A stretch of DNA of 64,000 nt from Tilletia caries (lineage: Eukaryota > Basidiomycota > Exobasidiomycetes > Tilletiales > Tilletiaceae). Where the stretch lies: assembly GCA_032718865.1 (NCBI GenBank), contig JALUTQ010000027.1, forward strand, positions 744,001 through 808,000, read 5' to 3'. The notes under the pieces were generated by a model that did no database searches, was not told the DNA's origin, and saw nothing but the letters and a program-made list of their open reading frames with translations. Position numbers and translations under genes: made by a program. Of this stretch, positions 55,332 through 64,000 are shown in pieces; position 1 is the first letter of the stretch; each line of letters opens with the position of its first letter.

Positions 55332-57616
55332 TCACTTGGATGGTGGGTCGTCAGGGCCCTGAATAGCGAGGAAGAGAGAAGATGTATGAGCGACAAGGTC
55401 ACGACAGAGAGTCCCAGAGCGATGAAAAGAAACTCACCAGCATAAGCTCTGGGCGGACCTTCTGGTCGAACTCTTCGGGGGTCAAGAAGCCGAGGGAGAC
55501 AGTAGCCTCCTTCAGCGTAGTGCCCTCCTTGTGAGCCTTCTTGGCAGCCGCAGCAACGTCTACAACAAAACAAGAGAAGACGCGTCAGAAACTCGAACAG
55601 CTCGTGGCAAACCGCGAAAACCAAGAACCAACTCACTGTCGTATCCAAGGTGGCTGTTCAAAATCGTAGCCAACATCAAACTCTCATTGAGCAGCTTGTG
55701 AATCTGCTCCCGGTTCGCCTGAATGCCCACCACGCAGTTCTTCGTAAAACTGCGCGCACCATCCGCAAGCAAGCGGATCGACTGCAACACATTCTTCGCA
55801 ATCACCGGCTTGAACACATTCAGCTCAAACGCGCCCATGCTGCCCGCAACGGTGATCGTCGTGTGGTTCCCAATCACTTGCGTGGCCACCATGGTCAAGG
55901 CCTCGCTCTGCGTCGGGTTCACCTTGCCCGGCATGATCGACGATCCAGGCTCGTTCTCCGGCAACGAGAGCTCGCCCAGTCCACAGCGCGGGCCCGAGCC
56001 GAGATACCGGATGTCGTTGGCGATCTTCATGAAGGACACCGCGAGCACATTGAGCGCCCCACTGGCCTCCACCATGGCATCGTGCGCCGCGAGCGCCTCA
56101 AACTTGTTCGGCGCCGTCTCGAAGTGGAGACCGGTAATCTTGCCCACCTCAGCAGCCACAGCAGTGTCGAACCCTTTGAACGTGTTCAAACCCGTGCCCA
56201 CAGCCGTGCCGCCTTGTGCGAGCTGGGAGAGACGGGGCAACACAGCCTCGACGCGGGCGATGCCGTTGGTCACCTGCTGGACGTACCCGCTGAATTCTTG
56301 GCCGAGGGTGAGAGGAGTCGCGTCTTGGAGATGTGTGCGGCCGATTTTGATGATGTCGGCAAATTCGGCGCGCTTGGCTTCCAGGGCGTCCCGGAGCTCC
56401 TTCAGGGCGGGCAAGAGGGACTTGCTGATTTGCACGACGGAGGCGACGTGCATAGCGGTGGGGAAACTGAAGGAAAGAGACGCGCTTTCAGCAAGAATTT
56501 GGGAATTCCAGAAACAAAGACGCGCGCGCGCGTGTGCTCAGACAGATACTCACGTGTCGTTGGAGCTCTGGCTCATGTTGACGTGGTCGTTCGGGTGAAC
56601 AGGCTTCTTGCTACCGAGCTCACCACCGAGAATCTCAATCGCGCGGTTCGAGATGACCTCGTTGACGTTCATGTTGGTCTGCGTGCCGGATCCGGTCTGG
56701 AACACGACGAGAGGGAAGTGGGAGTGCAGCTTGCCGGCAATGACCTTCCAAAAATCAATTTGTGGTATCAGATGTCAGTGACGTCTCTCAATCCATAAGC
56801 GCGTCGTTGGGAGACACGCACCTCATCGGCAGCCTGGGCGATGGCATCGGCGATTTTGGCGTCGAGACCAAAAGTGCGGTTCACGTTGGCAGCGGCCTTC
56901 TTGAGGACACCAAAGGCCTCAATGAGCGGCTCAGGCATGCGTTCTTGTGATCCGCCAATGTCAAAGTTCTGGAGCGAGCGCTGGGTCTGCGCGCCCCAGT
57001 ACCGGTCGGCGGGCACCTTCAATTCGCCGAAGGTGTCGCGCTCGTGACGGAATTGTTGTGACTGCGCAGGCGACGACGATATACGAAGGAGTTGTTAGCA
57101 ACGAAAAGGATGGGAGAAGTTTGAGTCTGAGGAGGAGGAAGGTAGTCGCCGAGCTCACCATTTGGATTGCGGAGTAGGTGAATGCGCGGACAGCGGCGAA
57201 GTTGGCAGTGGAGCGCGCGACAGCGGGAACAGTCTGATGAGGGGTGATGGGGGGAGTCAAGAATGGAGTAAGTCAGAATGGAAGAACGCGTCGTGGTGGT
57301 GATGATTGTTGGTTGAAAGGGAGGAAGGGAGTTGGGACCTGTCCGTGCGAGTGATGAACCCAAGTGCGCGGAACCAGATTCTTCCATCACGAGGCGTTCC
57401 GAAAGGGAAGGCTAAGAGCCCGCACGTTTGGAACAGCACCCGGCGTTTCCACCGTGACGGCAACCACATCTATCTACGTGAGGAAGGGGACTGAGGAGCG
57501 GAAGGAGCACTCACTCTTGCTGTTGATGCTGTTGCTGCGAGGGAGGAGGCTGAGGCTGAGGTTGATGCTGCAGCACTGCGGCTGAGCTGGCGAATAGCGG
57601 CGCGGGTAGCAATCAT
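55332..57616 (-). CDS. fumarate hydratase, class II (mitochondrial form), 528 aa
   Basis: Seven exons on the minus strand: 57616-57515, 57233-57159, 57061-56822, 56744-56554, 56466-55637, 55559-55438 and 55358-55332 (27 nt); 529 codons. The first two exons give an Ala/Ser/Arg-rich presequence, so the protein should reach the matrix; a start further downstream could serve a cytosolic form, as known for fungal fumarases. Conserved parts: [80 protein letters not shown], and the family signature [13 protein letters not shown] with the flexible catalytic SS loop. The 27-nt last exon ends the protein [12 protein letters not shown]. The enzyme converts fumarate to malate in the TCA cycle. One intron ends in GGAAG rather than CAG/TAG. 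Confidence 0.96.
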
Positions 57617-58531
57617 GGCCAGATGTCTATGAGGGAGAGAGTGGGTCTAAGGTTCTACTTGGGAGTGGGGGTGCAGCAGGTTGCGGAGGAGTGCGAGGGA
57701 CGAGGGAGCTGTTGGCCGTTGGGCGAGGTTGTTGGGGAGCACAGTGCGATGGAAGGGAGAAGAATGTCAGTTGGGGCTGGCGTATGTATGGGAGGCGCGG
57801 ACAGCAAAGCAAGCTCACAGTCAGAAGGGATGGAGGGACGAGGAGAGGGCAGGAAGGATGAAGGGAAGAGGGGGGCTATAGGAACAACACTTCCTCGGGG
57901 GAGGTTCCTTCCTTTTTCTTCTCATCTCGATGGCCATTCTTCCAGCTTCCACTTCTCAAACGCAACCTTCGGGTTCGGAACAAGCAACAAGGTAAGTGAA
58001 AGAGACCGAAACGCGATCTGCGCGCGCATATCGGGAGCTCCAGCCTCCAGGTCCATCAGAGGCAAGCTGCAGCGCCCCACCCGCCCGCGAACCGGCTGCT
58101 GCTGCCTGCTGGGCTGGCGCCTGGCTGCTGCCCGAACCTGAATTTGTTCGAGGGTTGTGTTGGGTTCACGGACGGGATCCCGTATCGTCCCGAACACCCG
58201 ATGGCCTGTAAAGCCGATTGTTTCCGACTGCTCCGAAGCGCTTCCGACATATAAACTCCACGTGGGTGAGCGTCACGTGAGCGGGAAGGCCGTCGCGCTG
58301 GAAGGTCTGAGCGAGGCGACCGGACCACCTTCTCTGGTCACACGCCTGCTTCAGCATCTTTTCCTCGCCCTCCGTCCCAGCCAAACCTCTCCAACCCCCT
58401 CGTCCCGGTCGCTCGTCTCGGCGCTCTCGGTCTCAAAAACGGAAGTCTCCCCGCCCCAAAGCCAGCGGGAAATTTCGAAGTTCAACAAGAGAAGGACCCC
58501 CCAAACCAAAAAAAATAAATCGAGAGGGAGG
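57617..58531. other. intergenic, divergent promoters of fumarase and OST4
   Basis: 915 bases. Open frames on both strands are short and without motifs. An A-run lies just before the OST4 start. No RNA gene or repeat seen. Confidence 0.5.
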
Positions 58532-58803
58532 ATGATCAACGACATCCAATTGGCCTCCATGGCCAACTGGTTCGGCTGCACAGCTATGTTCCTCATCATC
58601 ATCTACCACGTACGTATCGCCCCCATCCTTCTATTGCCCCGACGCTTCGTGGGCCCTTGAAAGGGGGGCCGAATTCGAATCGCTCCCCTATTTTTTCGGA
58701 GCACTGCTGAACCTCTCTCCCTTGACCTCCGCAGGTCGTCTCCGTCAACGCGAAGCGGACGCAGAGCTCAGCGAACGTGGCCGCTCTAACAGGTCAACAA
58801 TGA
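58532..58803 (+). CDS. OST4: oligosaccharyltransferase subunit Ost4, 48 aa
   Basis: Two exons, 58532-58609 and 58735-58803, joined in phase 0 give 49 codons. The mini-protein has a short lumenal start, a single membrane helix (MINDIQLASMANWFGCTAMF followed by LIIIYHVVSV), and a polar tail, closely matching the Ost4 pattern in which MI-x-D-x-QL precedes the helix and IYH ends it. Ost4 holds the catalytic Stt3 and Ost3/6 subunits together in the oligosaccharyltransferase of the ER. The gene is too short for ordinary gene finders and is split by an intron, so it is easily missed. The tail NAKRTQSSANVAALTGQQ is slightly longer than in yeast. Confidence 0.9.
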
Positions 58804-59223
58804 TCGAAACGGGTGCACGCTTTTTGGCGGGGATTGATTCCACGGCTGCTTCTCGACAATTCGTATAGGTGGCGGGCCGGCCTTGTCCTTGCCTCACCTT
58901 CCGATGTTCTTTCTCGGCCAAAGTCACCTTCCATCTCTCCATCCTTGAACTCTTCATCAGACGTACGATGTGTTGGTATGGTTCTCCACCAGGTAACGGT
59001 TTGAGGTGAAGGAGAGTTGCGAAATCTAGGGTTTCAACCCCCACCGAGAGGTAGAGTGGTGCGGGGAAGGAATCGGCGTATACAAGTACAACAACATGAC
59101 GGGGTGGGATATCAAAGGGCAAAGCGAGGAGCGCAGAAGACGGATCGCGGCCGTCCTCCGAGAGAGAGTGCCTCTATATAGGGAAGCAGGGCGGACGATC
59201 CGAAGCGGGGGAATGTGTGACCA
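58804..59223. other. intergenic between convergent genes
   Basis: 420 bases between OST4 and the ATG15 stop. It contains both 3' flanks. No gene is supported. Confidence 0.5.
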
Positions 59224-61259
59224 TCAAAACTTGTCCGCAAACTTCCAGTCCGCGCAGTCTAAAGCATGGGACAAACAGGGAAGACAATGAGCATTCTCGA
59301 ACGTAAAGAAAAGGAACAGCAAAGAGATATAACTCACCTCGGCACGAATCCTCGTTCCTCGCGATAGGAACGGCCCTCTTCAAATCACCCCCCGGTCCAT
59401 CCGGATCCTCCTTCCCCCCATCTTCCTCCTCCTTCTCCCCGTCTCCTCGCTGCCACGGCCATCTCCACTTCTTCCCCTTAACACCCTCCGCCCGCTCTTG
59501 TTCTTCCCGCCGTCTCCGTCTTGCCGCAACGACTCGCCACCCCTCCCTGCTGCTGCCGCTGCTGTTGTGCAACACCTGCACCTTCGCCTTCGGCACGACA
59601 CCCTTCGCAGCGACCCGCTTGTCCCAGTCCATGGTGAGGATGTCGTCGGCCATGAAGGTGATGCGGTGCAGGTTTATGGAGGAGGCCCATCCGAGTCCGG
59701 CGACGGTGTCGTAGATGATGGACTTGCCGGTGTGACAGCGAGATTCCATGGCGTATCCGAAGGAAGAGCAGATGGATGCGGTGCCTTGACAATCGCCCAC
59801 TGCAAGGGTTCCCAAAACAGCGAGTCAGTGACAAAAGCTTTTCAGGAAGAATCGAAAAAAGGGGTACGCACTGGCTATGGGATCAGCAGTATGATAAACA
59901 TGCGTAATCGGCAACTTCGCAACAGGACTCTCATCCGAATCCGGGCCCGTGGGCGGTAACGGCAAATGCAACCTCTGCGCGGCCATCCGTTCGCCCGGCG
60001 CCTCAAACGTAACGGTAGGCACCCCAAACGTCATCCCCAACAGCGCACTCAGACTGCCGCCCAACGAATGGCCGGTGATCCAGATCTGAGAGTCCGGGTA
60101 GATGTAGGAGACGTTGTTGTAGAGGTCCATCGCGGCCGAGTAGTAGACTGACTTCTCGACGAGGGCGCGTTCGAGGCAGGTTTGGCCGCATTGTTGTGTT
60201 GGACCTGAGGCTGCGTTGGTATTGAGATCGAGGTCGCCAGGGGGAGGAAGGAAGGGATCGACGAGGGTGGATGGACCTGTGGGGCCGAGGCCCGCTGGGC
60301 AGGTGGATGCGGTGGAGGTGTTGCTGACTGTTCCCGAGTAGCAGTCGCAAACGGGAGACCAGGTCCATGAGACTCGGGCGCAGCAGCAGGAAAAGAGCAG
60401 GTTGTCCTGAAGGAAAGGTAAGGAGATGTGAGCATTCCCTTCTGTCATCATTCCGCGCAGGTTTTGATCCGGACTCACATTCTCCTTGTCTCTCCGTACG
60501 GTGTCGGTGCCACCGGGGAAGAAGGGCGGACTGGTTCCCTTGATGGCGAGGATGATTGTGCTGTTGTCGTTGGAGGTGAAGACATGCCCGCGCATGCCGT
60601 TCTCAGACCAACCGAAGGACTCGCTCTGTACAGAAAGAGGTCGTGTCAGCCAACACAAATCACGAGCTGGATGCATTTTCCACTGGCGAGCTCACGAGGT
60701 TAAAGCCACCGAAGCCAGGCTGCCACGCCTCCGTGCTGTTCTCATACGCCGTACTGGCCATCTTGGCGAAGGTGAGGAGGGTGTCCCGATGAGTGACATC
60801 AGGTGCATCGATATCGACTTCGTCCCACTGCACCGTGTGCGCTTCGAGACATTGAATCTGACCTGCGCATTCCGCCCGTGCAGCGACGTAGGCGTGCGGG
60901 TCCGCAGGTCGTAGGATGCGCTGTCGGGATGTGCGAATGGAGAGTGGCGAGGAGATGGCGAGGGCTGAGGCTGTGCGGTTTGCGATGCATGTGCTCCTGG
61001 GATGTGCGTGGTCGAGCGGGTGTACGATGGCGTGCCGGAGTGTGAAGGAGTGTTCAGCTCCGAGGTCTTGCTCGTGAGTGTTCGATGGTGTTGAGAGGGC
61101 GTTGAAGATGGACTGCTGGAGCTGCTGTGCGAGGGAGAGCGGGCTCCAGTTGGTGAGCGCTGATGGGGCGGTGGGGGCTGCGTGCGCGTGGAGAGTGCAC
61201 AGCGCGAGAGCCGCGACGAGGGCGAGGAAGAGCGACTGCAGTCTGAGCATCGCGCGCAT
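59224..61259 (-). CDS. ATG15: vacuolar phospholipase ATG15, 580 aa
   Basis: Five exons on the minus strand: 61259-60696, 60625-60479, 60406-59872, 59799-59338 and 59258-59224; 581 codons. A signal-anchor ([20 protein letters not shown]) would place the protein in the ER and then the multivesicular pathway to the vacuole. The ATG15 landmarks are all present: [60 protein letters not shown], the Cys-rich [10 protein letters not shown] and VCDCYSG loop, [20 protein letters not shown] with the nucleophile serine, [18 protein letters not shown] with the Asp, and [14 protein letters not shown]. The last exon gives [11 protein letters not shown], the short Cys-containing end of the family. ATG15 breaks down autophagic and Cvt bodies inside the vacuole. 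It is divergent from the acyltransferase gene, with only about 240 bp between starts. Confidence 0.95.
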
Positions 61260-61497
61260 CTCTCTCTGTCTGTATTCAATCCCCTGCGCAGTTCGATGTC
61301 AGTGTGAACTGTGAAGCTGATGTCACTACGAGTACTCACTCGACACTGAGTTGGCTCGGGTCTCCACTCACAGCCGCAGTCAGTGTTCACGCGCAACAAC
61401 GAAGCTCGCCTCGCCTCGGCCTTCCCTTCCCCTCCAGCTCCTCGTTGCCTCGTTCTCTACTCCCCCCGCGTCTGGATCGTTCTCGCCGTCGCCGTCG

Positions 61498-62895
61498 ATG
61501 GGCAGCACCGCCAACACTCCCAGCACACTCCAATCCCTCATCCACATCATGGCCGTCGTCGCACGCACCCTCACCTACTCCCTCGCATCCATCCTCCTCC
61601 TCCTCGCCCTCCTCGCACCCCGCTCACGCAAGGCACGCTTCTACCTCAATGTCGCTCTCTACACATGCGGCCTCGGCGCTTGCTCCGTCTGGGGTGTCGT
61701 TGTCTCCGTCGTCATGTCCCTCATCCCCGGCCAGCGACTCAACATCAATAAGGTCATTGCTAGGTCGTTCTACTACCTTACCGGATCATTGACCGGCATC
61801 CGCTTCGTTGTCGAGGGGGAGGAGAACTTCGAGAAGGCTCGGCCTGCTGTCCTCGTGGGAAACCACCAGAGTTCCATCGACATCCTCTACCTCGGTCGCA
61901 TCTTCCCCGCGTTCGCTGCCATCATGGCCAAGAAGGAACTCAAATACGCCCCGCTGCTCGGACAGTACAGTGAGTGTCTCTATCTTTGTTGAGAGAGAGT
62001 TCATTCTGAATCTCATAATTCCTCTACAGTGACACTGTCCGGCGCCGTATTCATCGACCGCAAGAACCGCAAGGATGCCGTCAAATCCATGGACCTCGTT
62101 GGAAAGAGCATGAACAAGCGCAACGTGAGTTCGCTTACATCTTTCCAAATTCGCGTAGACATGCTCATCACTTCCCTCACCTTGCATCCACCAGCTCTCG
62201 CTCTGGATATTTCCCGAGGGCACACGCTCCAACCTGCCCGTGCCTGACCTGCTGCCCTTCAAGAAGGGCGCATTCCACCTCGCCATACAGGCACAGGTAC
62301 CCGTCATCCCCGTCGTATGTGAGAACTACTACAGGCTGTTCGACAGCAAGAGTCGCTTCGATAGTGGTACCATCCGCATCAAAGGTGAGTCGCCCCCTCT
62401 CCCGAAAGAACAGGGACCGCGAATGTATGCTGATCTGGGATTCTCTTCTTGGTAAAACAATATCAATCGCATACAAAAGTGCTGCCGCCGATCTCCACAA
62501 AAGGTATGGCACCAGAGGACGCAGCCAAGCTGTCCGACACAGTCCGCGAGCAAATGCTCGCAACCCTCCGCGCATTCGACGCCGACCAGGAACGCGCAGA
62601 CACAGGCATCCCATCCTCCGCGCACCTCTCCCCATCACAAGCTGCGGACCTCTCAGCCCAACGGGCGAAGGGTGTGGACCCGCTCGGTGGGGTTGCGCGC
62701 TTGGCTTCGTTTCTTGTGGGACGGGGTAAGGGCACTGATTGGGGGAAGAAGGTCGAGCGTGATCGGGTGGGGATGACGAAGCCGGGTACGAAGGGGCTGG
62801 AACCTTCGGATTATGGGTTGGTTAGTGAGGGCGAGAAGGCAAGGGCTGGTGGGCAGGCGTCTTCCAGCGCGGTTCAGACCCATGCTTCTGGCTGA
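61498..62895 (+). CDS. 1-acyl-sn-glycerol-3-phosphate acyltransferase, PlsC/SLC1 type, 390 aa
   Basis: Four exons: 61498-61969, 62030-62124, 62195-62384 and 62480-62895; 391 codons. Two N-terminal hydrophobic helices (TYSLASILLLLALLAP and ACSVWGVVVSVVMSL) anchor the enzyme in the ER or lipid droplets. PlsC motifs: NHQSSIDILYLG (catalytic HxxxxD with His and Asp), GAVFIDRKNRKDA, and LWIFPEGTRS for substrate binding, followed by VPVIPVVCENYY. The enzyme makes phosphatidic acid from lysophosphatidic acid. The fourth exon adds about 100 residues of charged, low-conservation tail (GTDWGKKVERDRVGMTKPG). The third intron ends in CAAAAG, a weak acceptor; the frame of the last exon is supported only by this splice. 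A start at 61549 (MAVVART) is a possible alternative. Confidence 0.9.
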
Positions 62896-63190
62896 AGGGG
62901 AAATCGCTTCTCCCCAGTGAACGAGTACGCATTTGTCTCTCCATTTTTCGTCTTAGGATATCCCAAAACTTGTTCTTCCCTTCCCAATCACGCTTGTACT
63001 TCTTCATTCGTCTGCGCTCGTATTACATATAAGTTGAAGAAAGAAACTCCTGCTCCTTGCCCAGTGCCCACGACTGTGATGCGTGTGTATGAGTTGTGGT
63101 GGAGTCCTCGCTTGAGTTCTGTGTCAGGAAGAAGTTCGGGAGGACCACGACCATCCAGACGGTTCAAGAGTTCGACACAGAAGGTCCGAG
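62896..63190. other. intergenic, no gene seen
   Basis: 295 bases between two plus-strand genes; ordinary 3' flank and promoter sequence. Confidence 0.5.
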
Positions 63191-64000
63191 ATGATCACCA
63201 TCACCCCGCTGGCGGGTCCCAGCGCCCGCGTGGTGCGCGAAGACAGCGCCGATGCCCCCACCAATGGCGACGGAACCAGCGGCGCCCTCGTCATCTCCAG
63301 CACGGGCGAAGCTCATCCTTCCTCGCCTGTCCAAAAAACGGTACCACCAGCCCCTTCCTCGGAAGCGGCTGATGTGGACGCGGCGCACGAGCGCGAACCA
63401 CCGAAGGTGTCGGCGTACCTACTCCAGATCGACGATATTCGGGTGCTTGTGGATTGTGGGAGTACGGAGGACTTCGTCTTTCCTGCGCAGGAAGGGTTAG
63501 GAGAAGGGAAGGGGAGAGCTAAGGCTGAGGCTGGGGATGCGATGGAGACGGAGGAGGATGATGCGGATGCGGATGAAGAGAAGAAGAAGCAGGTACAACG
63601 AGTGACGGAGCTCATCGGACCGCTGGACGAGATTCTCGAGAGGTACGTCCCCATTCCGCCTGACTCAATCCCTACTAACCCGCTGAACACCCTTCTCCCA
63701 CCAGAATCGCCCCAACAGTCGACCTCCTCCTCCTCTCCCACTCAACCCTACCCCACCTCGGCCTATACGCCTACGCGCGCGCCCGGCTCGGACTCCGCTG
63801 TCCCGTCTTCGCAACGATGCCCGTGCAGGCGATGGGCAAGCTCACCGTGCTGGAATGTACGGAGGCGCTGAGGGCGGAGTTGGATGTGGAGGCTGAGAAT
63901 AAGAGGAGGGTGGCGGCGGCGGCGGCGGCGGCGGCGGATGTCACTGAAGGGGTTGGGGTTGGCGAGCTGGGAGCGGGCGTGATGACCACAACGACGGAGC
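63191..64000 (+). CDS. cleavage and polyadenylation factor subunit CFT2/CPSF100, 5' part
   Basis: Exon 1 is 63191-63642, exon 2 starts at 63705 and runs open to the window end. The protein starts MITITPLAGPSARVVREDSA; the metallo-beta-lactamase core begins AYLLQIDDIRVLVDCGSTED and continues, after a charged Glu/Asp/Lys insertion, with PTVDLLLLSHSTLPHLGLYA, then LRCPVFATMPVQAMGKLTVL. In CPSF100 the catalytic histidines of the fold are replaced; here the normal HxHxDH motif reads SHSTLPHLG, as in the inactive family. CFT2 works with CPSF73/YSH1 in pre-mRNA 3'-end cleavage. A GCG-alanine run (63911-63936) sits near the edge. The rest lies outside the window. Confidence 0.88.

Noticed and set aside
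55650..56798. Long open frames antisense to fumarase exon 5
   Set aside because: Same effect as above; the minus strand carries the complete fumarase sequence.

Overview
The window reads as nuclear DNA of a filamentous or yeast-like fungus, most likely a basidiomycete. It is GC-rich and gene-dense on both strands. Almost every housekeeping gene is cut by short introns (mostly about 50-100 nt, GTGAGT/GTRNGY donors); I count about 64 introns in 24 genes. Proteins carry long Ala/Ser/Gly/Pro low-complexity insertions. I cannot place it below phylum from sequence alone, although the exon density and low-complexity style fit Ustilaginomycotina or Pucciniomycotina. All exon models are manual: they were chosen by GT..AG sites, reading-frame closure and protein-family continuity, not by transcript data.

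Left part (1-12.8 kb): a gag-like mobile-element remnant at the left edge, a secreted alpha/beta-hydrolase, a WDR89-like WD40 protein, an NAD(P)-binding protein, the last exon of a small GPI-type surface protein, and a gene-poor stretch framed by an inverted pair of TTTTCSC minisatellites (foldback-like, 9.64-11.69 kb).

Core block 1 (12.8-30 kb): LSm5, TOM7, eIF3f, a PalI/Rim9-type membrane protein, a BAP31-family ER protein, a two-TM protein with a conserved duplicated 25-residue module, a Vam7-like PX-SNARE, mitochondrial uL16, an SFT1/BET1-type SNARE, TFIIF beta and a TGL2-type lipase. Many are head-to-head or tail-to-tail pairs with only 100-300 bp between them.

Core block 2 (31-43.1 kb): three mitochondrial metabolic genes in a row on the plus strand (complex I 51 kDa flavoprotein, aspartate aminotransferase, 5-aminolevulinate synthase with three heme-regulatory CP motifs), then a type I metacaspase, SEC11 and RRS1. 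A tRNA-Ser(CGA) with an intron lies between the complex I and aminotransferase genes.

Accessory region (43.1-51.9 kb): a cluster of GC-palindromic TIR-like repeats, an inverted segmental duplication carrying two tRNA-Ala(AGC) genes, a decayed RMD5/GID2 (E3 ligase) copy, several short palindromes and tandem repeats, one intact ferritin-like secreted protein gene and a textbook non-autonomous hAT-type element with an 8-bp target duplication.

Core block 3 (52-64 kb): a GLTSCR1-domain (BICRA-like) protein, fumarase, OST4, ATG15 lipase, a PlsC-type acyltransferase (SLC1-like) and the start of CFT2/CPSF100, which runs off the right edge. The core genes serve general functions (RNA decay/splicing, translation, protein import, secretion, vacuolar fusion and autophagy, TCA/heme/respiration) and do not form one biosynthetic cluster; the unusual biology is in the repeats and decayed copies.
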